A stretch of 47,483 bases of DNA. Source: CAYOHR01 sp964512145. Its GTDB lineage: Bacteria; Bacteroidota; Bacteroidia; Flavobacteriales_G; JALEGO01. Position 1 is the stretch's first letter. The number at the start of each line of letters is the position of its first letter. The position numbers and the translations under genes are program-made. Below the pieces are notes generated by a model. The model made no database searches. It was not told the DNA's origin and saw only the letters and a program-made list of their open reading frames with translations. Location: NCBI GenBank assembly GCA_964512145.1, contig CAZEIM010000022.1, positions 1-47,483 on the forward strand, written 5' to 3'. This document shows, piece by piece, positions 8,398 through 16,981 of this stretch.

Positions 8398-9555
8398 TTA
8401 ACGGGCTATTATTTCCTCAAATTTTTTAATCATTTCATTACTTATTAACTCCCAGTTAAAACGTTCTATTATTTTTAAAGAATGTTCTTGTTTTTGCTTT
8501 AACCTGATTTTTGACGTATTTAAAGCTTCTGACAACGCACTTGTTAAATTTTCGACATTTGGTTTAATTAACCATCCATTATCCTTATTTACCAGTAAAG
8601 ATACCGCTCCAACATCTGTAGCAATTATTGCACAACCATAGGTCATCGCTTCTATTATTACATTTGGGAAACCCTCTGAAATACTTGGAGTAACTAATAT
8701 ATGAGCACGGGTATATTCAAAAGCAATTTGCTGATAATCGGTTACTAATCCAAAGTATTGGATGTTTTTATGCTGTATTTTTTTATTTTCCGGAATTGGT
8801 CCAATAAAAGAAAATTGAAAATCTAAATCTAACTTAATGAGTTCTTTTAGCGACTCGTGAATTATATCAATACCTTTTCTTTTTTCATATCTTCCTACAA
8901 ACAAAAAGTGCACTTTTTGTTGTTCAGGTTTTTCAGTCAGCTGAATAGGTGTTTTATCTGTTCCAGAAGGAATTTCTAGTATTTTAGACGGCAGAATTTT
9001 TAGTTTTTCTACAATTAGTGCGGTAAGTTTTCCACCATAAGAGATTACATAATCTGCATTTTTGGTAGATTGTAAGGCTGCGTATCTGAGCAAAATTCCC
9101 TCCAACTTCATTTTAAGCGTGGGTAACTCTTGAAACATTTCAAAACCATGTAAATTTACCAGTATTTTTCCGCGAATACTTTTTTTGTGTTTTAACAATT
9201 CCCATGCGGTAAATCCCTTGGCATAAATGATATCGAAATCATGTATATATGGCTTTAAATAGGAATATATAAGTTTAGAGTATATATACGATGAATAAAT
9301 ATAATGTCCGGGAAAAGGAATTGGGTTTTGTGGAAAATTAAAACAAACACTTTTAACATAAAATGATTCTTGATTAAAAAGCACATGATTTACCTCTTTT
9401 TCTTGGGGAATTTTAGTTGTATTACCATAAATACAATGAATTAAAGTAATATCAGCTCCTTTTTGGGCCAAATATTTTGCTAGATAATGCGAATGTTTTT
9501 GCATTCCTCCAACTACATAAGGAGTTATTCCATCCGTTATTATTGCAATTCGCAT
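8398..9555 (-). CDS. Glycosyltransferase family 4 (GT-B fold)
   Basis: A 385-residue retaining GT-B glycosyltransferase. The N-terminal Rossmann half opens MRIAIITDGITPYVVGGMQK, with the GG loop that contacts the acceptor or donor. The C-terminal half has FLFVGRYEKRKGIDI and the donor-nucleotide motif SEGFPNVIIEAM, giving the EX7E pair E294/E302. It likely adds a sugar to a cell-surface glycan from the cytoplasmic side of the inner membrane; donor and acceptor are unknown. It lies 34 bp after a second GT4 gene in the same direction, so the two probably act in one pathway. Confidence 0.9.
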   Translation of the reverse strand: MRIAIITDGITPYVVGGMQKHSHYLAKYLAQKGADITLIHCIYGNTTKIPQEKEVNHVLFNQESFYVKSVCFNFPQNPIPFPGHYIYSSYIYSKLIYSYLKPYIHDFDIIYAKGFTAWELLKHKKSIRGKILVNLHGFEMFQELPTLKMKLEGILLRYAALQSTKNADYVISYGGKLTALIVEKLKILPSKILEIPSGTDKTPIQLTEKPEQQKVHFLFVGRYEKRKGIDIIHESLKELIKLDLDFQFSFIGPIPENKKIQHKNIQYFGLVTDYQQIAFEYTRAHILVTPSISEGFPNVIIEAMTYGCAIIATDVGAVSLLVNKDNGWLIKPNVENLTSALSEALNTSKIRLKQKQEHSLKIIERFNWELISNEMIKKFEEIIAR

Positions 9556-9589
9556 AATAAAAACTAAAAAATGAGGTTTCTATTAAGAT

Positions 9590-10780
9590 TCATAGTAAAT
9601 CTGCAATTTGCTTTACTTTGTTTGCCCATGTATGTTTTTCAGACAACTCATGATAGGCATTGTTTACTAATTGTGTGGAAAAGGCTCTATCTGAATACAT
9701 TTTCATGATTCCTTCAAACATGCTTGTTGGTGTCGCGCTACAAAGATATGCATGTTTTAAATGAGTGAATATTTCTTGAACAGGGGAGCTGTTTACTAAA
9801 ACCATGGGTTTTTTTATCGCAGCATACTCAAATATTTTTATAGGGGAACAATACCAATTACTATTAGCTAATAATAACAAATCACAACTATTTAAATAAT
9901 TATATACCTCTGCAGATGAAACATTTCCCGTAAATACTACTTTATCTTCTATTCCTAAGTTTTTGGATAATAGTTTATATTCCTCCATAGACTCTCCCGA
10001 ACCAATAATAAGTAAGGTTGAATGGCTTATATGATCAGAAAAAAGTTTAAACGCTTTCAACATAATATCGATTCCATGCCATTTTTGAATAGAACCAGCA
10101 AATCCAATAACATAATTGCTAGTAGGTATATGATATTTCAATCGGATTTTTTGAGGTGAATCGTAATCAAAATGAATATCTTGTAAATGAATACCATTAG
10201 AAACGGTATGTGTTTTCTTTTGAAGAGAAACATCTTTTTTGTAAATGTATTCACCCAATACTCCCGATACTGGTAAAATAAAATGCGTGTTATTAAATAA
10301 ATATTTTTGTTTGTGTTTGGCCAAACACAATAACAAAGATTTTCCTTGCAATTCTATCCGTTCTTTAATATACGGGGCATTTACTTCGGTAATGTGTTTA
10401 ATATTATGTTTTAAAGCCATTTTTATTCCCGATGTTTGTAAATAATTCATTCGCTCGTATACTAAATCGGGTTTAAATTCGAGGATTATTTTTTCTAATT
10501 TTTTTTCATTTTTTTTATCGAATAAATATAGCTTAATGTCTTTAATGGTTTCCCAAAGTAAAGAGGGTACTATTTTTTTTATTTTATGGATGTATGATTT
10601 TTTAAATCGCACATTATTTTCTGACGCTAAGGCTTGCGGAAAATAATCTCCCATAATAAGGGGTTTCACTTCGTAGCCCATGGATTTAAATCCATGAATT
10701 ATGCCCTTCATATGCGTAGCATACCCTGCAGGCGCATGAATTGATAAATTAGGGTGAGGAGAATAAAATAATATTTTCAA
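9590..10780 (-). CDS. Glycosyltransferase family 4 (GT-B fold)
   Basis: A 396-residue GT4 protein. The start is TTG at 10780: it gives the canonical first strand MKILFYSPHPN, an in-frame stop lies a few codons upstream, and the next ATG is 23 codons inside the Rossmann domain. The C-terminal half carries IGFAGSIQKWHGIDIMLKAF and SPIKIFEYAAIKKP (around residues 312-325), the donor-binding region. It differs clearly from the neighbouring GT4 and uses the KIFEYAA variant of the EX7E region. Likely role: surface polysaccharide or glycoprotein glycan synthesis, substrate unknown. It lies 21 bp downstream of the OmpA-family lipoprotein gene. Confidence 0.9.
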   Translation of the reverse strand: MKILFYSPHPNLSIHAPAGYATHMKGIIHGFKSMGYEVKPLIMGDYFPQALASENNVRFKKSYIHKIKKIVPSLLWETIKDIKLYLFDKKNEKKLEKIILEFKPDLVYERMNYLQTSGIKMALKHNIKHITEVNAPYIKERIELQGKSLLLCLAKHKQKYLFNNTHFILPVSGVLGEYIYKKDVSLQKKTHTVSNGIHLQDIHFDYDSPQKIRLKYHIPTSNYVIGFAGSIQKWHGIDIMLKAFKLFSDHISHSTLLIIGSGESMEEYKLLSKNLGIEDKVVFTGNVSSAEVYNYLNSCDLLLLANSNWYCSPIKIFEYAAIKKPMVLVNSSPVQEIFTHLKHAYLCSATPTSMFEGIMKMYSDRAFSTQLVNNAYHELSEKHTWANKVKQIADLL

Positions 10781-10803
10781 AATGTATAGACTATTGCTAC
10801 AAT

Positions 10804-11802
10804 TTAATTTTTTTCAATAATTTCAAATAGTTTATCTAAGTTCGGCATAATAATAATTTCTATTCTTCTGTTTTTAGATTTTGCCATTTCATTTACTCCG
10901 GGATCAATTGGAAGATATTCTCCTCTTCCGGCAGCTGTTATGCGTTTTGTGTCTACTCCGTTTTTTTCGGTAAGTATTCTAACCACCGAAGTGGCTCTTA
11001 AAACACTTAAATCCCAATTGTCTTTCATACTGCCTCCGGTAATTTTATCGGTATCGGTATGCCCTTCTACTAAAATTGAAATATCATCCTGATCTTTAAG
11101 TACCTGAGCCAAATCTTGCAGTGCTTTTTTACCTTCCTGATCTACTACAGTACTTCCTTTAGCAAATAGAAGCTTTGCATCTAATGAAATATAAATATTC
11201 CCGTTTTTTTGTTCAATGGTTAGTCCTTTATCTTTAAAACCTAATAAAGCGTTAGTTATTTTTCTTCTTAAAGCCTCAGTAGCCTCTTCTTTTTGAGAAA
11301 TCAATTTTTCTAATTCTTCTACTCTTTGCTCACGTTTTTTGAGCTCTTCTTGTAGTCCCGATAAATTTTTCTCTTTACTGTTTAAGCTTTTTTCCATGTC
11401 TCTTAGGTCATCTTCTTTCTCCATCAACTCTTTTTTTGTTCTATCTAGTTCCGACATAAGTTTAACACTTTCTGTTTCATTACTTTTTTGTAACTGCCTT
11501 ATTTTATCAATTAATTCGTCATTCAACTTATTTATTTTATCGTATTGTAAAGTCATTTTACGCAATGAATTCCCGGTAACCATGGTATCATGAGTTAATA
11601 AATTAACATCCGAGGTTAATTTGGTGATTTTGTCTTCTAAATCTAATACCCGAATTTCAAGTTCTTTGTTTTTTTCAATGAGTTCTGCTCTGTTATTTTC
11701 GCAGTTATCTACTTTTGAAGTCATTTCCTGATACTTACGTGCCGGTACACATGAAATGGCTAAAACAATAATACCGCTAATTAAAAAACTATTTCGTTTC
11801 AT
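10804..11802 (-). CDS. OmpA-family peptidoglycan-binding lipoprotein with long coiled coil
   Basis: From the ATG at 11802 (a TTG three codons earlier is less likely) the protein has a lipoprotein signal with lipobox LAISC and Cys at residue 18. A long heptad-rich coiled coil follows from about residue 30 to 180, then a C-terminal OmpA/MotB-like domain (about 200-320). The domain shows ILVEGHTDTDKI, WDLSVLRATSVVRIL and RITAAGRGEYLPI ending in NRRIEIIIMP. Such proteins are anchored in the outer membrane and grip meso-DAP peptidoglycan. It could belong to a motility, secretion or simple envelope-tethering structure; nothing nearby decides. Confidence 0.9.
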   Translation of the reverse strand: MKRNSFLISGIIVLAISCVPARKYQEMTSKVDNCENNRAELIEKNKELEIRVLDLEDKITKLTSDVNLLTHDTMVTGNSLRKMTLQYDKINKLNDELIDKIRQLQKSNETESVKLMSELDRTKKELMEKEDDLRDMEKSLNSKEKNLSGLQEELKKREQRVEELEKLISQKEEATEALRRKITNALLGFKDKGLTIEQKNGNIYISLDAKLLFAKGSTVVDQEGKKALQDLAQVLKDQDDISILVEGHTDTDKITGGSMKDNWDLSVLRATSVVRILTEKNGVDTKRITAAGRGEYLPIDPGVNEMAKSKNRRIEIIIMPNLDKLFEIIEKN

Positions 11803-11885
11803 ATTGAGCAAAATTTGTGTAAATATAATGTCTACATTGGGTTTAACAAAAGAATTGTGGATATATTTTGAAACAATATGATAAA

Positions 11886-11919
11886 TTGAATCGTATAAAA
11901 ATAAAATTTTATATATTTG
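11886..11919 (+). promoter_or_regulatory. Bacteroidota-type promoter (TTG, 23 bp, TATATTTG)
   Basis: TTG at 11886-11888 and TATATTTG at 11912-11919 match the -33/-7 pattern with a 23-bp spacer. The -7 box contains the upstream TTG (11917) that could otherwise be read as a start codon, which supports ATG 11944 as the real start of the next gene. Confidence 0.55.
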
Positions 11920-11943
11920 ATATATACCATCAATTATTTTAAC

Positions 11944-12657
11944 ATGAGTAATAATTCATATTTATTTCAGAACCTAATTGATTTTGAGTATAATCAATAT
12001 CTTCTTATGTCTTTAATACAAAAGGCTGAAACAGATTTTAAAGAAGGTAAACTATTTCCTACATACATACAATTACTAAACGAATACAAGAATATTAAGG
12101 AGCTTGAACTTCAATTTGATCAAATGCATATAGATTTTCCTAAAGAAATAGAAAAACTGAATATACAACAACAAAAAATATACTATTCATCGATTCCTAT
12201 TCTTACAAATCCTATTAAAGACATTTTCGAAGTAATTCGAATGGCTATTCCGGCATTAGAAATAATTCTAGAAAAAGGGAAAGAATTACACGATAACATT
12301 AAAAATCAAATGCATTTTAAATCGGTTGGTATTGAACCCTTGTTTAATAAAGAAGGATTACTGCTTATTTATGATATGCTTAAAGATACGCACCATGTTT
12401 TTACATATTCAATGTACGTTATAGAGAATTTAGACGATCGAACGGTACAATTTAAAACAGAGTTTATTACCAGTTATTCGGGTAAAAACATAAAAACATC
12501 CGAAGACATTAAATACGATTTTATTCAAAAAAACAAAAAAACATTTCCATTACCCGCTACTTTTTTGGTTGAATGTGAGGCTCAAGCGCCAGTTTTTGAA
12601 ACCAGTCTGCCTATTGCTCGAGAATTTGTATTTGAATATATATTTCAAACGGTTTAA
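11944..12657 (+). CDS. Uncharacterised cytoplasmic protein
   Basis: A 237-residue protein that I do not recognise. ATG 11944 is chosen because the only upstream in-frame start, TTG 11917, lies inside a promoter -7 box. There is no signal peptide and no clear membrane helix. The N-terminal third is helical and charged, one moderately hydrophobic stretch lies near residues 90-105 (IFEVIRMAIPALEIILEKG), and the C-terminal half looks alpha/beta. No metal or nucleotide motif is visible. It stands alone, with its own promoter, between the OmpA lipoprotein and the convergent surface-protein operon. Confidence 0.7.
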   Translation: MSNNSYLFQNLIDFEYNQYLLMSLIQKAETDFKEGKLFPTYIQLLNEYKNIKELELQFDQMHIDFPKEIEKLNIQQQKIYYSSIPILTNPIKDIFEVIRMAIPALEIILEKGKELHDNIKNQMHFKSVGIEPLFNKEGLLLIYDMLKDTHHVFTYSMYVIENLDDRTVQFKTEFITSYSGKNIKTSEDIKYDFIQKNKKTFPLPATFLVECEAQAPVFETSLPIAREFVFEYIFQTV

Positions 12658-12680
12658 AATTAGTTTTTAAACCTATTTTA

Positions 12681-12710
12681 AATAAAAAAGCCCGTGAATT
12701 CACGGGCTAA
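12681..12710 (-). terminator. Rho-independent terminator of the 12736-18762 operon
   Basis: A perfect GC-rich inverted repeat, agcccgtgaattcacgggct (12689-12708), is followed on the minus strand by a six-T run and more A/T (12688 downward). It sits 26 bp beyond the stop of the fibre-like gene. On the plus strand it is followed by A-rich sequence, so it would end transcription from the convergent 11944 gene less well. Confidence 0.85.
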
Positions 12711-12735
12711 AAATATTTCAATTTATTGTAAGATA

Positions 12736-15534
12736 TTATTCAACGATCAGGAAGTATAAATCCATAATAGCAGGGTTTATTGCTCCACCGGTTGGATTAA
12801 ATAAACGAACCGTTACGTTGTTATCTGAAGAAACACGTACACTAGCAATAATTAAGCTGCCCAAATCATTAGCTGGTGATAAGGACACCGCAGAACCTAA
12901 TTTTGCTCCTGGAACGTTTATATTAACAGCACTGTTTGATCCTGCATTAACATTAGGTAAATCCCAGTTAATAGTAGTTTTAAGTATTTTTTTCAAGGGA
13001 GAACCACCAGAACCAATAGTTACTGTATTTCCTTTTAGGGAAACATCTCCTGTAGAAGAATTTGCTTGAATTAACGTATCTAATACCGTAAAATCACTAT
13101 AAACGGTAGTATTTCCATATAAATTGGTTTCATCAAAATTATTGACAGCCCCATAATTATCTAATGTTCCAAAAATTTCAACATTATTATTTAAAGTAAC
13201 ACCAGAATTAAATGTTGCAGTAGCATTAATAGTTAAATTATCAGCCGGAGCATTACCTAAGGTAGTGTTTCCTGTAGTAGTAACATTTCCATTAAAGGTA
13301 CTGGTAGCTTGTACGGTTAAATTGTCGGCAGAGTTGTTTCCTAAGGTAGTGTTGCCAAATGTAAATACGTTTGCATTAAAAGCACTAGTAGCTTCTACTA
13401 CTAAAACATCTGCAGAGGCATCTCCTATCGTTGTGCTTCCTGTAATACTTAAGTTTTCGGTAGTTACTAAGTTGCTTTGTATAGTATCTAAATTAGCATT
13501 TTCAGCAGATATTTCAGTAGTCGATAAGGTGTTTATTATCGTATAATCTGCTGTTAACGTATCTACATCAGCCCAAGTAGCTTCTAAGGTAGTAGAAACT
13601 AAGTTTTGCACCGTAATATTATCGGAAGTTAATGTGTCTAGTGTACCATACACAGAATTAATATTCGTAGTATTTACCTCGTTAGACTCTACCACATTTG
13701 CTTGAAGAGTATCTGTAGATAATATATCGGTAATAAGGTTGTTTACGGTAATTTCATTCGAAACAATAGTGTCTAATTGAGCGTTTTGAGCACCTAATGT
13801 AGTAGTGTTTATTTCTAAAGAATTTATTAAGGTACTTTGAACTGTATCTAACATAGCGTTGTTGGCAGATAATAATACCGTATTAATTTCTTGACTGTTT
13901 ACATATATATTTTGAATGGTATCTAAGGTAGCCTGAACAGACGACAAATTGTTAGTTTGAATAGAGTTCGTTTGAAATTCATTTGATATTAATACATCGG
14001 TTTGTAAAGTATCATAAGTTCCATAAATAGCGTCTATACTATCAGCTTGTAGTGTTTGAGTGTTTATGGCATTAGAATTAATCGTTGTAATCGTTGCATT
14101 ACTTGAGCTTACATTAGTTGCAGTAAGTTCCGAAATATTTACTGTATCAGCTGTAATGTTAGTAGATGATAAATTATCTATTTGACCAATGGTTGATTCT
14201 AATATACCGGCAGAAGTAAACTGAGAATAAATTCCGTTTACATTTAACACATTTACATTTGCTTGATTTATGGTAGCTGTATCTGTAGTTACATGCTGTG
14301 AAAGCATATTTGTAATATTGCTATACACTGCAAAAATACTATCTTGATTAGCCAAAGAAGCTAAGGAAACAGAGTATGTATTGTTTGCTTCAGTAATAAA
14401 TAAAGTATCGTTCATGAGTTGAACATTGGTAATTAACTCATTGGTTGTATCGCCATCTACCTCGTTCATGTTAGTGGCTGTTAAATTATTAACAACTAAC
14501 TGATCTATTGTAGCAAAATCGATGTCGGTGCTAGTAATATCTGCAAAATCAATATATGCAACCGTTGAAGTAATTTCTGTGGTATTAATAACATTAGATG
14601 AAAGTGAATCGTTTACTATGGTATTTACAAAGGCATAATCAGAAATTAACGTATCGTTGAAAATATTATTTGCTATTAAGTTTGTAATACTTCCGTTCAA
14701 TGAATTAATTTCTGTTGTATTTACGGTAGAAGTGTTGGCAATATTTGCATACAATGTATCGGTTGTAGTTACTTGAAAGTTTGCAGAGGTGGCTGTTACA
14801 TCATTTGCCGTTAAATTATCAAGTGTAGCATTTGCAGCGTTTAATGTATTAAATGTTGCGGTTGTAGAATTAATATTGGTTGTATTTACTTGCGCTGAAT
14901 TTAATGTATCAATATCAGCTTCATTTGCGATAATACTATTGGTCGTGATGTTTTGAGTTACTGTTAAATTATCAACAGAAATATTAGTGGCCTTTACCCA
15001 TTGAGTTCCGTTCCACATTAATATGCTTCCATTAGTTACTCCCGTAACATCTACATCATTTAAATCAGATAATTTTAAATATTCAATACCACTTCGCAAT
15101 ACGGTATCTGCTACCATAGCGTAAGGCACACTGAGTAATTGAGTAGTTCCAATGTTAGTCATTCCGGAGCCAAAATCAATTTCAACCTGCAAAAAGTGTA
15201 TATCGGAAGCCCAATTAATATCGCTGAAATTAGCGGCAGTTCCTAAACCGGTATTAATACCAGTACCCACTACAACGTTTAATAAACCAAACTCGTTGGT
15301 GGTTTTTGTGTGCTGCTCTTGCCACACAATTGTTCCTGTTGCGTTATTTTCTCGAATATTCATTCGAACAATCAACGTTTTGTTTGCCTGTATATCTCCG
15401 GCTGCATTTCTTATGACACCCTGATAATTAAATCCGGATGGAAAATTAGCATACGAAGTTTGACTAAACCCTAATACTGTTATTACTCCTAAGGTAACAG
15501 CTTTTGCAAATTTGTAAATACGATTCATGTTCAT
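12736..15534 (-). CDS. Exported, highly repetitive fibre-like protein with phage-tail-like C-terminus
   Basis: From ATG 15534 (ATG 15528 is also possible; the upstream extension to 15570 has no signal-like start) the protein has 932 residues and a clear signal peptide ending near SQTSYA (residue 29). Residues about 30-150 form a domain common in Bacteroidota surface proteins (FNYQGVIRNAAG, TNEFGLLNVVVGTG, LLSVPYAMVADTV). About 550 residues of N/T/L-rich repeats follow, with a period near 25 residues and the recurring motif A-x-LDT-I/V. Next come three 28-residue repeats (GNTTLGN, ADNLTV, ATxTFN). The last 90 residues resemble the beta domain ending some phage tail/fibre proteins (VPGAKLGSAVSL, NNVTVRLFNPTGGAINP). 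No T9SS sorting domain is seen. It is last in an operon with PorP/SprF and type A and B T9SS substrates. Confidence 0.85.
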   Translation of the reverse strand: MNMNRIYKFAKAVTLGVITVLGFSQTSYANFPSGFNYQGVIRNAAGDIQANKTLIVRMNIRENNATGTIVWQEQHTKTTNEFGLLNVVVGTGINTGLGTAANFSDINWASDIHFLQVEIDFGSGMTNIGTTQLLSVPYAMVADTVLRSGIEYLKLSDLNDVDVTGVTNGSILMWNGTQWVKATNISVDNLTVTQNITTNSIIANEADIDTLNSAQVNTTNINSTTATFNTLNAANATLDNLTANDVTATSANFQVTTTDTLYANIANTSTVNTTEINSLNGSITNLIANNIFNDTLISDYAFVNTIVNDSLSSNVINTTEITSTVAYIDFADITSTDIDFATIDQLVVNNLTATNMNEVDGDTTNELITNVQLMNDTLFITEANNTYSVSLASLANQDSIFAVYSNITNMLSQHVTTDTATINQANVNVLNVNGIYSQFTSAGILESTIGQIDNLSSTNITADTVNISELTATNVSSSNATITTINSNAINTQTLQADSIDAIYGTYDTLQTDVLISNEFQTNSIQTNNLSSVQATLDTIQNIYVNSQEINTVLLSANNAMLDTVQSTLINSLEINTTTLGAQNAQLDTIVSNEITVNNLITDILSTDTLQANVVESNEVNTTNINSVYGTLDTLTSDNITVQNLVSTTLEATWADVDTLTADYTIINTLSTTEISAENANLDTIQSNLVTTENLSITGSTTIGDASADVLVVEATSAFNANVFTFGNTTLGNNSADNLTVQATSTFNGNVTTTGNTTLGNAPADNLTINATATFNSGVTLNNNVEIFGTLDNYGAVNNFDETNLYGNTTVYSDFTVLDTLIQANSSTGDVSLKGNTVTIGSGGSPLKKILKTTINWDLPNVNAGSNSAVNINVPGAKLGSAVSLSPANDLGSLIIASVRVSSDNNVTVRLFNPTGGAINPAIMDLYFLIVE
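13198..13449 (-). repeat. Three tandem 84-bp coding repeats in the fibre-like gene
   Basis: The motif encoding the centre of the GNTTLGN unit recurs at 13256, 13340 and 13424, an exact 84-bp (28-residue) spacing. Each unit encodes (G)NTTxGxxxAD-L-V-ATxxFN. The first and second copies are closer to each other than to the third, which suggests expansion by tandem duplication. Confidence 0.8.
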
Positions 15535-15544
15535 AAAAATTAAA

Positions 15545-16981
15545 TTATTGATGTAAATATAACCAAGCATCTTTAAACCCTGCCCCTTTAACAGCTTCTA
15601 ATTCTTTTAAAGCAGCAGGCAAGTTATCCATTTTTTGTAAATAAATATAATAATATCCTCTGTTTTTATTAAATACCAACATAGGTTGATACCCTTTTGT
15701 CTGAACCTCTTCCATCATCTTTATAGCTAAATTTTTATCCAAATAAGATTTAATGACAATATAATGCCCTTTAAGTAAATTATCTAATGCTGTTTCTGAT
15801 GAAAAGTCGGTGTTTTTGGAAGCAGCAGCAGGCGTACTTTCTGAAGTATTTCCTCCCTCTTTAGGAGCATTATTTGTGGTTGCGGTACTTTTTAATTGAT
15901 TGTTTTCTCCTTCTAAAGACGATATTTTTGCAGCATACTCTTTTTCTTTTTCTTCTTGTTCTAACTTAGCTTTTTGCAAAATAAGATCTGCATTGTATAA
16001 TGCTTGAGCTAAGCTATCTGATTTTCTTTTTAATTCATCATTATATAAGGCCATTTTAGCATTTTCTTCTTCTATTTTTTTAGATTTATTCGATAAATTA
16101 AATGAAAGAAAAAATTCATGTACATGATTAGAATAATTATATAAACTATTACCAAATCCTTGCTCATAAGAATACCCTACTTGAAAATATTGAGAAATAT
16201 TTACTCCTAAAGAAAGCGGTAAAGAATTGTTATTCCTATAAAACACCGAAACAAAAGCTTTATCTTTATAGCTTGTTTTAACTCCAACATCCAATAAATA
16301 TATATTGGATACCCCTCTAAATACTAACATTGGATCAAATGCAAACATTTCATTCGATAGTTTTATGGAATATGATGCAAAGGCATTATAATGAAACGCA
16401 TCTTGATAAAACACGACAGAATTTTCTTTATTAATACTATAGGTCGATGATAAAATATTTTGTACAGATACACCGGCTACAATACTCTTAAAATTGTATC
16501 GCATACCTATATTAAAATTAGCAGCTCTCGCCTTATTTAAATCTGTATTAATAATTACAGGGTCTAAATAATCGTTTACATCTATTATAGCATTATTTAA
16601 ACTTTTCTCTCTGTAAACTCCATCCATACCAAAACCTAACGTGTGCTCATCGTTTAATTTAAGTTGATATGCATAAGATAGTCTAAAGCTAAACTTTCTT
16701 AAAATAGAGAATTCCTCCATGTTTAGAGCAGCACCCAATCCCATGTTTTTATATATGCTACCATGCAACAAAACATATTTGTTTTCAGGTGAGCCTTGTA
16801 TTCCAGGCCATTGTTTTCGATATCCAATGGAACCATGCAGCAAACTTGAACTACCTGCAAATGATGGATTTAATACGTAAGGATTTGATAAATATTGATT
16901 TGATATAGAAATTTGCTGGCTTTTTGTGGAGCCGTAAATAAACAACAAAAATAAATATATCAATATCCCTTTTTTCATCAT
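15545..16981 (-). CDS. PorP/SprF-family outer-membrane protein fused to a C-terminal SPOR domain
   Basis: A 478-residue protein with a signal peptide (cleavage near STKSQQ). Residues about 22-300 are a PorP/SprF-type beta-barrel domain that opens with the family hallmark QYLSNPYVLNPSFAGSS and GYRKQWPGIQGSP. A coiled-coil segment (about 300-360), a low-complexity linker and a SPOR-like domain (about 407-478, HYIVIKSYLDKNLA) follow. PorP/SprF proteins assist secretion or surface attachment of T9SS substrates, often type B ones; SPOR domains bind denuded peptidoglycan glycans. The fusion could tie the barrel to the cell wall. It overlaps the upstream type B substrate gene by 4 bp (ATGA), strong evidence for co-translation and a partner relation. 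Confidence 0.92.
   Translation of the reverse strand: MMKKGILIYLFLLFIYGSTKSQQISISNQYLSNPYVLNPSFAGSSSLLHGSIGYRKQWPGIQGSPENKYVLLHGSIYKNMGLGAALNMEEFSILRKFSFRLSYAYQLKLNDEHTLGFGMDGVYREKSLNNAIIDVNDYLDPVIINTDLNKARAANFNIGMRYNFKSIVAGVSVQNILSSTYSINKENSVVFYQDAFHYNAFASYSIKLSNEMFAFDPMLVFRGVSNIYLLDVGVKTSYKDKAFVSVFYRNNNSLPLSLGVNISQYFQVGYSYEQGFGNSLYNYSNHVHEFFLSFNLSNKSKKIEEENAKMALYNDELKRKSDSLAQALYNADLILQKAKLEQEEKEKEYAAKISSLEGENNQLKSTATTNNAPKEGGNTSESTPAAASKNTDFSSETALDNLLKGHYIVIKSYLDKNLAIKMMEEVQTKGYQPMLVFNKNRGYYYIYLQKMDNLPAALKELEAVKGAGFKDAWLYLHQ

Noticed and set aside
13198..13449. CRISPR array
   Set aside because: The 84-bp units are coding, in frame and contiguous, without spacers. No other regularly spaced short repeats were seen in the window.
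12818..13546. Plus-strand ORFs opposite the fibre-like gene
   Set aside because: They are mirror frames of a low-complexity repetitive gene, with no start context and no protein-like features.
12736..15534. Prophage remnant
   Set aside because: Only the C-terminal domain is phage-like. The gene has a signal peptide, is in an operon with T9SS genes, and no capsid, terminase or tail genes are nearby.
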